From the NCBI GenBank assembly GCA_036346205.1, contig JARFJB010001664.1, forward strand, positions 1,093,501-1,157,500: a stretch of 64,000 nt of DNA, read 5' to 3'. This document shows positions 10,282 to 22,667 of the stretch, piece after piece. The notes beneath the pieces are model-generated. The model searched no databases. It was given only the letters and a program-made list of their open reading frames with translations, and was not told the DNA's origin. Numbering within the stretch: the first letter of the stretch is position 1; each line of letters opens with the position of its first letter. Source of the DNA: Vesta saturnalis. Its lineage: Eukaryota > Arthropoda > Insecta > Coleoptera > Lampyridae. A program made the translations under genes and the position numbers.

Positions 10282-10703
10282 ATGTCCGTCATAATCGATG
10301 TACAAGGGTTTAAAATTTCAAAAGCTTTTATACCAAAAGAACTCGCCATTTATAATGGGAAACAAATTGCCCATTTTTTTTTAAATCACCGTATCCCTGG
10401 CATACGTTGGATGCAGAGAGTCGTCGTCAAGCTACTTGGTTAATGCATAACCAGCACTGTATTAAATGGGAAGAAGGGTATACACCACCACACCACTTTC
10501 GAAGAATACTCGAGAGATTGATTCAGCCAACAGATTCTGTCTATGTCAAGGGCAGAGAGAAAGCAGATTACATCAGAAAATTTGTGACCCAGCCTGTTAT
10601 TGAACTTGAGGAAAGTCCACCTCTTCCTGCTATGCAACCCGTTTGTTACTTTCATTGTAAATCATTATGCCACTGTGCTTTGAGTAGTATATCATTTATA
10701 TAA
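10282..10703 (+). pseudogene. Conserved insect Maverick protein, possibly RNase H-fold nuclease-like ('X-nuclease-like')
   Basis: Starts at ATG 10282 with SVIIDVQGFKISKAFIPKELAIYNG, then a frame change at a T-run near 10373-10382. It continues ESRRQATWLMHNQHCIKW, then PTDSVYVKGREKADYIRKF and a final cysteine-rich PVCYFHCKSLCHCALS. I recall many insect predicted proteins with this layout, usually unnamed; the D-x-x-G-F start and later VKG..K suggest an RNase H-like fold, but this is a guess. A diverged relative occurs in Polinton-3 (21960-22265), and none was found in Polinton-2. Apart from the single homopolymer shift this copy is nearly intact. Confidence 0.6.
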
Positions 10704-10949
10704 TATTATATAATGCAATAAGTCTTGTACATTTTTTAATAAAAAAATAGTAGTCATTCTCGTTTTTTTTTTTATTTATATCACAAGTATTTGTATAGCA
10801 TATATTCTCTTACTAACGAATTAATACATAATATTAATATATGTTAAACAACTAAAGGAATAATACAACTTATTATTAATATAAGTTTCATTATGGAGAG
10901 ATATAGGAAAGAAACTAGCAAGTGTCAGTACCCAAACTATTCTTCTTCC

Positions 10950-13900
10950 GGTTAATATAAATTCATTTGCTTAGCAACCTGAATAGTTCGCTCAACGGAT
11001 CAGCATTCTCCAATTCCGGTATTCGCCAATGCCCCACGCCAATGTGAACACGTATCACGTAGTCGATATCGTTTGTCATCCTGGGACCTAAAGGCAATTT
11101 TGTTTAACATTTCGGTATATATATCATGTAAGGTTGATCGAAACACAAGCATTTTACACATTACTGTTTTATCAGACCCTCCGCAACCGCTTTGTAGTCT
11201 ACTTCCGTCAACACTTTCTGAATAACAACTTTCTTAACACCTTTCGCTTTCTTAACAACTTCTTATCAGCAAGCTTCAGACAGTATGACTTCGATCCAGC
11301 ACCATAAAAATAATGAATCGCTTTCCTGCGTACTCATCTTTCATTCGTCCAACGACGGAAGCAGTCGTAGGAATACCATGCAACTCATTATGATAGTTGG
11401 AAGTATCATATTCGTCTAAATTATTTCGCATGTGTGCATACATATCATCAGTTACTATCTCAACAATCAAAGAATCCGTGTCAGTATAGAGCAACGTGAC
11501 ATTCTTGCCATAATGAGCTCGTAAGATATCATAAAAAAACCGATACATTATAATTTTGGAAAGATCTAAAATACTGAATCCGACATAGACGGGTTTGTCG
11601 TACGTAACTACCTGTTTCGACAATTCCGCCGCAAACAATTTATCAGTGAATTGAATAAAATTTTTAAATTGCGGTTTTGCAACGTACCGTGCTAGACCTA
11701 CCCGACGACCGTTATTTTCCCAATGTGTTAACAGTTTAATAACTCTTCGTTTATCGACATTTTCCATTGTTTTACCAAACACGCCATTATTCATGATTTT
11801 ATAGAAATCCTTTTCAAACTTGTTCTGTGCTGTGTTGCGGAGAGCTGTATTAAGGTCTACGTATGGTATTAGCCACGGACTCTGACGAAAGCGTAAAACC
11901 CTATGAATACGAGTAACAATTAAGCCATGCTCTATACATTGTTTTAAATAGCGGTAATGTATAACGTAGTTGGTCTTATCACACAGGTTCGGATTAACTT
12001 CTCCTCCTGGGAATGTGGTGCGCAGATCATTTCAGGACAAAACGGATAATCGTTGTGTTCGTCATGCAGATGGTGGGGATAATGTATATCAACCTCCAAT
12101 ACAAATCCAACATCGGCGTCATCATCAATCTTTAATACGTCAAAGTGTTCTATTTCCTCTTGAGGTAACCACATAAACCCATCGTGGGGCAGGTATTGCT
12201 TCATACTCCACCCGTATAAATTCGTGGCATCTAAATATTGTAAAAACACTTTCGGTTGTTTAGGATCATAGTTTGGAACAAACTCGTTATTAGCGATGCT
12301 TCTCCGCTTGATACAAGTACTTACTCACCCCGAATACCTTGTTTAAAAAGTGATACATATCCATATCCGTCAGTAATTCTAGCTCTACTTTCGTACATTT
12401 CAACATGGCATCCCACGCCAATCCAGGCAAAGTGACATACTGTGCAGGTTCTAACCCATACACACCCATACATAATCTCCTAAAGTTTTCAAACACGTCA
12501 GCCAATAACAACACATCTGATTTTAAATAAATATCAGCATAATCACCTAGTGTATTACACTTAAAGTGATCCCATACCAGTAGAACGCGACAGTATTCGT
12601 CATCGGAAATATTTGCATCGCGCATTTTATCTAGAATTTGTCATATGATGGCAACCGTGACGTCGTTCAATTTACTAAAGCTGTCTACGTACGCATAAGG
12701 AAACTACCTTTCTTTCTCACTAAGTTGAAGTCGCTATCATTACTAAAATATTTCCGTACCTCCATACATTGATCATCTGATAAATTCTGAGATAGAGTAT
12801 CTAAGGATGCAGCCATGAATCTACAACTATCGACGAAACGTAAATTAATGTATTTCTTTTCCTGATACCATGACTGTTTACATATTCATCAACAAAATAT
12901 GCTTACCAAACGTTATATATTTTTCACTGTTAACCGGAAGTACGGTAATTTCTTCCGTTTCATCGCTAACTGTTTAATGAACAGGTGAACATCATAACCA
13001 CTGAGATTATGTAGAAAAACGGGAGAAATGTAGGTACCTGATAGTTTAAGTTACACGTTGAATGTGCTGCACCACGATACTTACCAGTAACGTGACAGTG
13101 ATCTCGTACTTTCGGATTTGTCGGATCGCCCGTAAAGTGCTTGCCCCATATGTAACAACATACACTGCGTTCATACGTAACCTGCTGTTCATCCGTTAAT
13201 GGTGTCATTGGAACAATAGCTTTGAAATGTTCATTATATATCCGTTTTACATCACTTTCCAGTCGTCTTATAAATATCTCCCTGCATTACTCCCCTATCA
13301 GCTCTAACTTAGACCACGCATCGTTTACACTACACTTAATGTAATAACTAAACGAGTATGGTTCGTGTTTACACGTTTTTATCGTGAACGGTTTTTCGGG
13401 ATCTGGTTCAGCCGTATCTACCGGTACTAAGAGCGCTTCAAAATCTGCATATATTACGAATGGTAGAACCATTTGTTTCTGATAGTTCCGAAACGCGAGT
13501 ATATTTTCCGCGTAGAATTCCCCGGTTATGTCTTTTTTTGTTTCACGCCCGGTAATTTTGTATATACGAAGTTACAGTCGTGTGACACGTGTCAGGTTAA
13601 TTGCTCCTCGGATCTAAAGTGCATCACAAAATACATTGCTCCGTTCCGCCGAGTTATTTGGTTGCTAAGTAAACGAGAAAAATTTTTATCCATACATAAT
13701 GCTGATTATCTGTTTGGTTACTGACTAATAATAATAAATTGACATGAACTGCCTGTTTGGCTTTGGTATAATACAGAGGCCCCACTACCTCTGTGACACG
13801 CTGACCATCACGATATGTATCGTCTAACCCATAAACATTGATGGAAGTGTTGTTATTGCTCTCAAACGTTGAAATATTCGTCAGATTAACAGGGAACTGT

Positions 13901-14959
13901 ACACCATTCCAGTTGAATAACGTCTGGAAATCAGGGTAAGAAGATGTGCGTTGTGGTACTCCCGTTGGTGTCACTGGTGCCGATACAACAGCCCATGCAA
14001 AGCAGCAATTATCATTATTTTTTACATTGACTATAGCGTGTTTATGTGCGATTTCGGCGGGGACAGCCATATAGGATGAACTAGTGGTGGGAGAAAATTT
14101 AAGCAGGTTTACCTCTATATACACGAATTGTACCAGGGACCACCCTAAAACAGTTGTTACTAATCGATTACACCATTAGTCACACTTACCAGAATCTTTA
14201 TGCTGAAATTCGGATTGCTTTGAATCCAATATTTTACTTATTCTTTGGAAATACTCTTCTAACACCGTCCCTACACAGAGAATATCATACTTAGTCTGAA
14301 AGGATTTCAGTTCTGTGCTTTCCCTACTGTTCAAAAAGTATAAATCAAACAGCTCAACATTACATTTTAATGAGTAGTGTTTCTGCAACTGATTTTGTAC
14401 TACCTTCAATACGTTCCTCTGCCATAAAGGTGGACACATCATTATGAGTATTGCATGGTGACAGGCGGTACGACACAATGCGTTGTTTAAACGCATTTCG
14501 AATCACTTCAACCCCAGTAGCGACAAGCAAACATACATTTGATTTGTGCCTATTGCTTCTGAGGTGTCCTTGGAATGCATACCTAGGTACATCCATTGAA
14601 CAATCTGTGAAGTGCACACTTTCACCACTTTTTTTCTGTTGTACCGGTTCATCGCGTTGGTCAGACTTCCGCTTCCTTGAGTTTCTCAACCCTGATGGTC
14701 CGGGTTTCGCATTATCCTTCGCATAGTGTACCCCAGATGGTCCTGGTTGCACAAAGGAATCAGTAACATGTCCATGTACTGCTTTGTTATCGTCCGAAGC
14801 GATCCCTTGCACCACATTGCTCCCTGTGGTTTGGTTTTGTAACGAAACCTCCTGCATGCCAGATGGTGCAGTAGATACTGACATCCAGCATGCTGTTTTT
14901 TGATGTCTCAGTAAAGAATCCTTTCGAGAAAATTTCTTGAGACATTCACATTGGAACAT
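10950..14959 (-). pseudogene. Protein-primed family B DNA polymerase (pPolB) with N-terminal zinc finger, broken
   Basis: Reading leftwards from ATG 14959: a zinc finger (FQCECLKKFSRKDSLLRHQ, C-x-C...H...C), a Pro/Ser/Lys-rich linker with repeated PGPSG, an N-terminal domain with NNDNCCFAWAVV, exonuclease motif I YADFEA (~13440), and a CHVTGKYRGAAHSTCNLNY zinc-like block. Exo III region DIYLKSDVLLLADVFENFR (~12520) follows, then polymerase motif A YLDATNLYG (~12230), motif B NNGVFGKTMEN (~11780) and motif C LYTDTDSL (~11480). A C-terminal DDKRYRLRD region ends near 10950. These are the Polinton polymerase motifs in order; the enzyme replicates the linear element from a terminal protein. At least eight frameshifts or stops. 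Confidence 0.92.
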
Positions 14960-15079
14960 TTTTGCTGCAACAAAGAAATAATAATAACTATATGCTGAAG
15001 TGTAGGTTGATGTGAATAAGGGTACTATACGTGTTGGATAGGAAGGGTAGACGGGAGAGATGCAATACGAGACTAACAC

Positions 15080-15790
15080 TTACTATTCTTTGAAGACATG
15101 ATGTAACACCGCTTTATAAGACTTGAAACTTTACTTGGTGGCGCATAAAGACGGACTAACACTGTAGTGGAACCGCTCCGTCTTAAATACAAAATTTGAA
15201 GTGTTTGGGGGAGTGGGGGGAATTGGAATGAGGGGTAGAAGTGGTGAATCCGGACTCCCCCTCTCCCCAGATAACCGAGTTGCTACCTAAATTAAAAATA
15301 TCATTGTTCACATTAGAAATTCTTCTTTACTTCTATATATAAGTTCCAACATAATCCTTGTTACACCATTGAAAATCCTTTTTTTTCTACCTTCCAACCT
15401 ACATATACATATGTAGGTATAAAAGGTTATGAAATCGACTTTTTTTACTATAGCTAAATCGAATTATTAGCTCATTTTACAACTTTTGACCAAGTTTCGT
15501 CAAGATCGGTCTTGATGTCTTATCTGTATGTGTATTTGAACTGTTTTTTTTTTATCTGTACAGATTCCTGTTTAACCCCCCTTCCTATAATGTAACTCCC
15601 ACATGGGGGGATTTGGGTTCAGGTAGTTGCGCACGCAACTGTCTGGCCCAAGAATACTGGTGTTCCTCATGTTGAGCACCCCTAACATAACTTTTTTTAT
15701 GTGTACGATGACGACTATTTTATATATATTATGTGATGAAGTATGTTATATTGACTCTTTTTTTGTTTTTGTATCTCTTGACTATAGTGT
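15080..15790. other. Non-coding space between polymerase and right terminal repeat
   Basis: Upstream of the polymerase start there is a G/C-skewed stretch near 15200-15270 (runs of G then C) and AT-rich sequence further on. No gene is seen. It should contain the polymerase promoter, but no clear TATA + CAGT pair was found on the minus strand. Confidence 0.4.
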
Positions 15791-15794
15791 CTAG

Positions 15795-16529
15795 ACTAAT
15801 TATTTCCTGTCAGTCTAGTAGTGTGTTTATCGCTGCTAAAATGTGTAACCTAAACTTTTATCATCCTCAGTATTACAACTGTTTTGATAAAAGCTTACTA
15901 ACTTATATACTACATCAACATGTTTTATTCCTACAGCAAATCATATATCTGAGTAATACATGTTTCTAATATAATTTATATGTCTTGCTTTCTACATGAA
16001 TTAAAAATATAATTTGTACATGTCTTTATTTCTACATGAATTAAATATATTAACATATCGTTTTCTTTTATTTTGGTAAATAAAGTGAGGGTGAGCAAAA
16101 AACATACAAGTGTACAAAAAACATACAAGTGGGAAAAGCACATAAAAGCATACAAGTGGGTAAAAGTGGCAACCAGGTCACACGGATGTAATTGTGGAAC
16201 AGGAAAGCGCGTTAGGTCGCACGAATGGCCTTGTAATTGTGGAACAGGAAAGCGCATTAGGTCGCACGGATAGAATTGTAGTAGTGGAACACGAAAGTGG
16301 GGTTTGTGACCTTGGTTTTATGGTAATGATATGTCACACGGATAGCCTTGTAGTAGTGGAACAGGAAAGCGGGGTTTGTGACCCTGGTTTTGTGGTAATG
16401 ATATGCATTTGGGTCACACATTGCGCTTTTTTGACCTTGGTACGGTGGGGACCTTGGTTTTGTGGCAACCTTGGAAATGTGGGACCTTGGAAATGTGGTG
16501 TGTTCCAAAAGTCTCCAATCTTACCTACT
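15795..16529. repeat. Right terminal inverted repeat of Polinton-1
   Basis: Reverse-complement match to 803-1726 with an internal deletion of about 245 bp at 15903 that removed the BIR core. The ~70-bp tandem units and the CAAGGTC motifs (as GACCTTGG) are present at 16190-16500. An extra duplicated ACATACAAGTG stretch lies at 16105-16160. Confidence 0.88.
15841..15969 (+). pseudogene. Truncated second copy of the BIR gene
   Basis: ATG 15841 starts the same NFYHPQYYNCFDK segment as the left BIR gene (about 22 residues). It then jumps directly to sequence equivalent to the 3' end of the left gene. The whole zinc-binding core is missing, so the product cannot be a BIR protein. It shows the gene was duplicated through the terminal repeats and one copy was lost. 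Confidence 0.8.
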
Positions 16530-16535
16530 GGTATG
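16530..16535. repeat. Right 6-bp target-site duplication of Polinton-1 (GGTATG)
   Basis: Exact copy of 797-802 directly outside the right terminus. Confidence 0.93.
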
Positions 16536-17322
16536 TATCCATTTTTATTTTGTCAGTTGTCGTTCATTTTTATTTCAAGAAACTCGGAGATTATTATTTA
16601 TTTTTGTTACAGGTTGTATCATTAAGGTGCAATATCTAAATAAAATATTTTGGATGATTTAATTTCAATACCTTATCTGAAACGCTTCTAAGTTGATGTG
16701 TTTAATTAAAAACACCTTGAGCGTACTATTTTAATCGAAAATATTTTGTTTGAAATTATTTGAAAATTTTTTAACCGAAATGATTTGATTTAATTGAGAA
16801 CGTTTAATATCCTTTCTTAACTTTATTTTACTTAATTTCAAATTGGATTAACATTACCTAGATTTTGTGTCAGATTACATGTTTCACTTAAGTGCCAAGT
16901 GCTAACTAGTTCACATATACATTCATATTTGTATGTAATTTTAAGTAAATTCGCTTGAGTAAACTGGTATTAAATTTTTTAAATTTTAGAAGTTAGTAAT
17001 GTTGGTTACCATTATCTAGGCAAGATACGTTTCGTACATTTTCGTACTTGAATTTCGACCATTAATTTGAAAACTTCTTGAACGTTTGAGTACTTGAATA
17101 AATGAAACCCTAAGTGTTTTCTATTCAATAGTTGTAGAATTTATGTATTGTGTGTAATTCTATATGGAAAATTAAACTTTTTGTGGAGAGTATAAGATCC
17201 TATCTGATTTTGTATGCATTCGTAGAGTTACATTGGTAGGTATTTCACTTTTGGACCTCGAATTTGGACACGCGTATTAGAATCAGCCAAGGATTTTTTT
17301 TTTGTTTGATTAATTTATGCAA
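16536..17322. other. AT-rich spacer, no gene seen
   Basis: Mostly T/A-rich sequence with imperfect AATTTGAAA-type repetition; no reading frame or repeat boundary is recognised. Confidence 0.5.
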
Positions 17323-18426
17323 AGGGTTTTCCATTAAGAGGTGTCATTTTAAATTTAATACATTTTTTACTAAGACCGTAACTATGTGATTATTTTAATT
17401 TCACATAGAAACCTTCCGATTAATTATGGAATACGATATTCATTAAATGACCACTACGGCTACGGTTATAAAATATTATCCTTAAGCACTTCAATTGATG
17501 GCGCATTATTGCCGGTGTTAAATTGCATTACGTGGGCGGCCAGTTGGTATCTCTCCTTCACGAAATAACATGTCCAGAAAATCGCCGACGCAATACTGAT
17601 ATTGTTTCTCCGCTTGCGTGGCTTGTACCGCTGTTCTGATCAAAATAAGCATCGCCGAAATCCACGTCATCCAACATTGGCCAGAAAAGGTCTGTAAGCA
17701 TCGTATGGTAACGTTGCGCATTGACTTTAGCAGTTTTACCTTTCTCATTCTCGAAAACATATGGTCCGATCACACTACCAGCGCAAAACATCACCAAACT
17801 GTACCTCATTGTGAATAAAGAGGTTTCTCAACAATTATTCTAAGGTTTGTGGAGCCCCAGATTCGACAATTAATTGTGTTTATTCACCAAACTACTTAAA
17901 TAGAAATGGGCCTAGTCGCTCAGTACGATTTTGCTGAGAAAATAAGGAATACCTTCCAGCATTCACAACGCCCAATGATCTCAAGTACAGAATTGTGCGT
18001 GATTTGTTGGCTTCAATTCTTGACCTAGTTGCACTTTAAATGCATGCAATGTAAGGAAAATGCGATGTATACTGGTTTGTGGAATATGCAACTGCTGTGA
18101 ACGTCTTGGATCTAACAGAACGACGACCGACAAATGCCATAACCTAACTGACTTGACCACGTTGCTAAAATTTCGTGATTAGCTTCATGTTCGCGACGGT
18201 GCCTCAATCCGACCAAATAAACTACGAACTTGACGAAATATCTCCGCGAATTGTTCATCACATCTGCATTGAATTTTCTCTATTTCTATTCTTTGTTGGA
18301 GCGTATGTCGTTCTCTTTCCTTAAATCGGATAGTTTTCACTTCGCAACTGTTAAAATTAACATCCATAAGTTTTACAGTAACAAAATGGCGCGTAATTAA
18401 AAATGACACCTCTTAATAAAAACCCT
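17323..18426 (-). mobile_element. Mariner/Tc1-superfamily transposon with ~27-bp inverted ends
   Basis: The left end reads AGGGTTTTCCATTAAGAGG (continuing TGTCATTTT) and the right end at 18400-18426 is its imperfect complement. The 1.1-kb interior holds a single decayed transposase on the minus strand. No clear TA duplication was confirmed. Confidence 0.72.
17518..18409 (-). pseudogene. Mariner-like transposase, decayed
   Basis: The N-terminal part (18185-18409) reads QRIEIEKIQCRCDEQFAEIFRQVRSLFGRIEAPSR, a helix-turn-helix of the type found ahead of DDE_3 transposases in insects. The C-terminal part (17518-17809) has VIGPYVFENEKGKT, RYHTMLTDLFWPMLDD and then the expected second-Asp region in a shifted frame. 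The middle, with the first Asp, is not readable. The gene fills its small transposon, as usual for the family. Confidence 0.7.
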
Positions 18427-19068
18427 TATTTGAGTTTTTTTACACTGCCGTCACAGCAATGTATTACATTTTATTATTTTTAATAGCACCCACACAATTT
18501 ATTAAACATCAAATAATGCAGAATTGCTCCAATCTACTTAAAAAGAAAATACATTTGTCAACATAACTTAAATTTTTCTTATCGACCCCATGTCTTGCTT
18601 ACCGCACTACCATGAGCTATTTTTAAACCGTGACATAATTTTAGACATTTAAACGGTATAAATTTGTTCCTCGTGTCTAAATTAGTCGTTTTCTTGTTTC
18701 GTGGTGGACTAAGCCTTGCATCTTTAATTTATATTACTTGGTTTTTAAGAACTTTTAAATTTCAGTTAATTCGTCACTTTACTTGTGAAACTTTTCCTTT
18801 CAATAATAATAATAATACGAAATATTATGAACAAAACGCAATAGATTGCTATTCTACAATAACATAGCATTCGATACAATTCATTAATTGCTTTAAAATA
18901 CATGAAAACGTCCCCGTCATGCTCTATAAAACACTGAAATTGTTATATTTTTGATTAGAGAAAATCACAAATCGACAAATTGGTATACTTCTAGCTCAAC
19001 TAGAAAAGAATAACATGAACGTAAAAAGGAAAATAAAGTATCAGAAAAAAGATTACGCATGAAGTTTA
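18427..19068. other. AT-rich spacer, no gene seen
   Basis: No supported coding region. The short frame at 18664-18867 is AT-rich and matches nothing recognisable. Confidence 0.5.
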
Positions 19069-19084
19069 TACAGGGTCTTGCAAT

Positions 19085-19090
19085 GGTGCG
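19085..19090. repeat. Left 6-bp target-site duplication of Polinton-3 (GGTGCG)
   Basis: GGTGCG precedes the AG terminus at 19091 and recurs exactly at 24302-24307. It is part of the interrupted transposon's own end sequence. Confidence 0.92.
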
Positions 19091-19842
19091 AGTAGTACAC
19101 GTACACCTCACCTTTCACTTTTGTACACGCCCACGTGGGGATCGCATTTTTTTCACCTGAGAATAAAAAAATTTAACCTGTTATTAATTAGGATCCGTTT
19201 TTATCAAAGGAGATTGCATAAATATTACTTTTTTTTTAATCCCATCTACAGATTGTGACCTAATTCATGTATGCATTGGAGGTTGTATTCTAATACGGCC
19301 GTAGTCTTGTAATATGGGAATCTGTTCGCATGTCTCTTAATATGTGTTTATTATTATTAAACAGTTATGCAAATTCATTATGATTGGAAAGTGGCATCGC
19401 GTTAATTAATATGTTTACAAATATTTTAAAAAATTTCTGCTGCAACAAAACATTAAGGTCTAAATATTAGATGAAATAATAATCGTTTTCTACCCTTGCG
19501 TTTTTATATAGGCAGATTCTCTATCTAAGCGGTCAACACCTTTACATTCGATAATTATGCCTGATTTATTTGTATGTTCAATTACTCACCACACACACAC
19601 CCACGCACGCACGCACACACGCATGCACGCACTCCCTCACTCACGCACGCACGCACGCACACATACACCCACACACACGCAAATTACTTTAAAATAAATA
19701 AATGAGCGGCAATTAAGTAAGCAGGTAATTAAACAAAAATTAAATATAATCGAACTATTACTGTTAACGCACGATGCGCGTGTTGGTTTTAGTAAATATT
19801 TAAAACACAACAAACTAGGGTTATCTTGATGGAAATAAGCAC
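19091..19842. repeat. Left terminal inverted repeat of Polinton-3
   Basis: Matches the reverse complement of 22930-24301 outside the dinucleotide repeat. It includes a palindromic CCCACGTGGG-type E-box near 19130 and a short CA/CG-rich microsatellite at 19590-19680, about 90 bp long, where the other arm has about 710 bp. Confidence 0.87.
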
Positions 19843-20087
19843 ACTCTAATATATTCCTTAGGGGCATATTTATAAATCTAAACACCCTTTTTGGCTGAGG
19901 TATTTTCTCCTAAGACGACTACGAAGGCTGTTTCGGCGACCCCTACTCCAAACTTCCCCGAAGATAACCAGTTCTACCTGAACTTTGACGAGTGCGCCCA
20001 TGCACAAGACCCAAGGCCAGCAGTACTCTCGTTTCTCGCGCGTTTCGCTCTTTAAGGTGTAGCCGCCATCGAGTGAGCATTATTATA

Positions 20088-20360
20088 ATGTATTCTCCTG
20101 TTTATATGCCAACATCAGCGTACATTAGAAATTTTACTGACTTGTTAATAAACTACTACAACATAACCATTGAGGATGATGATGGAAACGATGACGTGGA
20201 TGAGCTGAATGTATCTCACATCCAAGGTGATGGTGATGATTCACAGAAGAGGAACAAGAGCGATGAGGTAGAGGAGACGGACAAGTCTCAAAACTATAAT
20301 GACGATAGCGACGAATCAATGTTCAAGAAGAAGAAGAAGACCGATAAAGAATGTGATTAA
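20088..20360 (+). CDS. Acidic low-complexity hypothetical protein
   Basis: 90 residues from ATG 20088. The first ~30 residues are ordinary (NFTDLLINYYNIT). The rest is dominated by Asp/Glu/Ser/Asn and ends in a Lys-rich FKKKKKTDKE tail, the make-up of a nuclear or nucleic-acid-associated tail. An AATAAA lies a few bases after the stop. No family recognised and no homologue in the other Polintons here; it may be a captured exon or a chance frame. Confidence 0.35.
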   Translation: MYSPVYMPTSAYIRNFTDLLINYYNITIEDDDGNDDVDELNVSHIQGDGDDSQKRNKSDEVEETDKSQNYNDDSDESMFKKKKKTDKECD

Positions 20361-20639
20361 ATAAATGATGTATTGTTGTTTATAATAATAATATATTTTC
20401 AAACGCTAATCTTTCCTTCAATTTTTATTAATAAACTGGTTTTCTAACGGTGTTTGAACCTGCACTAACAATGCTGCAGGTAATGCGAAAGGGCGGTTAG
20501 ATGGGTAACTACAATAAGTGTGAGATTGGCTTTTTTTGCACCCTGTAAGTTAAGTCATACTGCTATTTTTTTAATTGACAGCTGATTTTGTATGATGAAG
20601 ATAAATCAGTTTGGTATTTTTGAATTGTGGTTAGTTGGT

Positions 20640-20800
20640 TTTAGCAAAGTGTAAGTTTTCGCAGGTTGTAAGTTATGATTTGATTGATTGAGATTGATTG
20701 ATTAAGATTGATCTGATTGTTTGGTTGGATCGAACCTGATTTGTTTGGGATTGATCTGCTTAATTGATTGGATTAATTTGATTTGATTAATTGATTTGTA
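20640..20800. repeat. TTGAT-rich low-complexity repeat
   Basis: Degenerate repetition of GATTGATTGATT-like units, interrupted by point changes. No coding sense. Confidence 0.6.
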
Positions 20801-20844
20801 AGTTTGAGAAAGAGGCGATAGAGAAGAGGGAGAGACGAACACGA

Positions 20845-21660
20845 TCAACCTCTATTACAGAAAAACATTCATTAGTCTTTACTCCATTAGATGGTGCCAC
20901 AAACAACCCTAATTAGTCGTAGAGATACACCGCTAGGCGCCGCCGCCTCTATTACAGAAAACATTCGCTAGTTCCAAATATATCACTAAATGGTGCCACA
21001 AACGAAACCCTAAGTAGCTCTAGAACTATTACACTAGGTGGTGCCACCTTTATTACAGAAAATATGCATTAACCCATACACAACTAGATGGCTACACAAA
21101 TTCAAATTTCGCAACAACAGAAGGGCACAGACCTAACACAAGTTCCTGTATTTGTCTTATAAGTTAGCATTAGAGCCTCTTATTAGAATTATATTTCCAG
21201 CCAGACATGGGGGCGAAGGTAGGGGTGTGAAGGCCCGAAAGCAAGTTACGAAGCCTTATGTCTGTCTTATAAGTTAGCAATAGGCCTCTTATTAGAATAC
21301 AAGTTCAAATTTCTCGCAATAAGTAATCAGAATATAAACACTTAAATACAAATTCAAATTTCCCGCCAAGGGACCAGGGACTAAGACCCGAAAACAAGTT
21401 GCGAGGCTCCATGTCTGTCTTATAAGTTAGCATTAGGCCCCCTTATTATAATACAAGTTCAAGTTTCCCCTCATAGATGGCACCGCAAACAAATTCAAAT
21501 CTTTGGTCGAGGGGCATGGGCCTGAGAGTAAGTTGCTAAGCCCTACATCTGTATGACAAGTTAGCATTATACCCCTTATTACAATACAAATTCATATTTT
21601 AGGGCCTTGACAAGGAGTAAAGCCCCGAGAGCAAGTTGCGCAACCCTTTACATGTCTAAT
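20845..21660. repeat. Two adjacent degenerate tandem-repeat arrays inside Polinton-3
   Basis: First array (about 20845-21060): units of roughly 90-110 bp, about three copies, sharing CTCTATTACAGAAAA and TAGATGGTGCCACAAAC. Second array (about 21140-21650): units of roughly 130-170 bp, about four copies, sharing CTTATAAGTTAGCATTAG, CCTCTTATTAGAATAC and CCGAAAGCAAGTTACGAAGC. Copies differ by substitutions and indels. No gene. Confidence 0.7.
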
Positions 21661-21959
21661 TTTTCCGATCTGTAAATAATAGATAGAAACCGCATACCAT
21701 TCCTCGAAAGTTACTCTACAGCTAATCAATTAGTCTTTAACGCAAAGGTCATTGCTTTGGAAATTGATCAGCCTGAAAATAATGACAAGAAAATGCATCC
21801 GCACCTTATCATTATCATGGCAAAGTAGGGTCACATTGTTGTTTCAATGTTTTATTATTAAATCTCTCAGATACAGATGTTTTTACATCAGTTTATCTGT
21901 CATATAGAAATTGCTCAAGCTTCAGTATCCATTAGCAATAGAAAGAGGATCGACATATA

Positions 21960-22265
21960 CTTGGACGTATAAGCGCTTAGAGGTGTTAGCAACGAATTCG
22001 TACCCAAACAGATTGCAGTGGTTACTGATCATGGAGCCTTATTACTGATACTGATAAAACCACCTCGTAATTATTTTATATCAAAACCCATGTCAATTCA
22101 GATACGATTTTTATGGAAAAAATATCGCAGTCTGAGATGATGGTCGGGGTATGTACACTACAACGATTTCCGTAAAGAGCTGGTAAGAGTGCTGCAGCCC
22201 TTTAACAAAATTTACGTTAAGGGCAGTGAAAAACAACATTTTTTAGGGCTTCTTAACAAACCAAT
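21960..22265 (+). pseudogene. X-nuclease-like fragment (Polinton-3)
   Basis: In one frame with a break: NEFVPKQIAVVTDHG, KPPRNYF, then YVHYNDFRKELVRVLQPFNK followed by IYVKGSEKQHFLGLLN. The pattern (PKELAI near the start, then VYVKGxEK) matches the Polinton-1 gene at 10282-10703, though diverged. It is followed by the protease remnant. Only a fragment is legible. Confidence 0.55.
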
Positions 22266-22346
22266 AGTAACAGGGGACAGGCTGGCCGCCGCTTAAAGGA
22301 TTGAAAAAGGGTGCAAAAGCTTTTAGCTTTTTAAAACATAACATCA

Positions 22347-22667
22347 TTGAGCCTATCCATGCATTGGAAAACGCCATACTACTGCAAAACTGGCCACATA
22401 CCAATGCCAAAGATGTATGCGCTACAAGTGTTGAGATGCTTGAAATCGATCCCTAGCCGCAAGAATGTGATCCAACTTGTATGTGCATCTAATCATTTGC
22501 CCAGGTACGCACCTAGACCGTGTACAATTATTGTAAACACTATCTACATTGACGAGAATGGTAATGGGGAATATTTTGGTTCCTTTGGGCGAGCACCGCA
22601 GGGTTATCATTTACGTTTCTTAGAGAAAACTTCTAGATGGTTCCGGTACAGTAAAATAATACTGTAG
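22347..22667 (+). pseudogene. Adenain-type cysteine protease fragment (Polinton-3)
   Basis: The second half of this frame reads NTIYIDENGNGEYFGSFGRA and continues with PQGYHLRFLEK. This corresponds to the adenovirus/Maverick protease core around the acidic member of the triad (usual form EYFDSFG; here the Asp is Gly). The upstream catalytic His region and the downstream catalytic Cys are not found before the stop at 22667. The sequence type differs clearly from the Polinton-1/2 proteases, supporting an independent lineage. Confidence 0.55.

Larger units (their letters stand above)
803..16529. mobile_element. Polinton-1 (Maverick/adintovirus-like element), full length but decayed
   Basis: A 15.7-kb element whose ends are perfect inverted copies for the first 19 bases (AGTAGGTAAGATTGGAGAC on the left, its complement ending at 16529), bordered by a perfect 6-bp duplication. 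Seen inside, left to right: BIR gene (-), an unknown (-), gene A (+), an unknown (+), integrase (-), fibre-like (-), DUF8207-like (-), packaging ATPase (-), PLA2/pX + protease (+), minor capsid (+), tiny ORF (+), major capsid (+), X-nuclease-like (+), DNA polymerase B (-). This gene set and the 6-bp TSD are diagnostic of Polintons. Almost every gene has frameshifts or stops, so it is inferred to be an inactive copy. What it inserted into is not recognised. Confidence 0.95.

Noticed and set aside
14451..14726. Plus-strand frame within the polymerase region
   Set aside because: It is the antisense of the polymerase linker region and has no motif.
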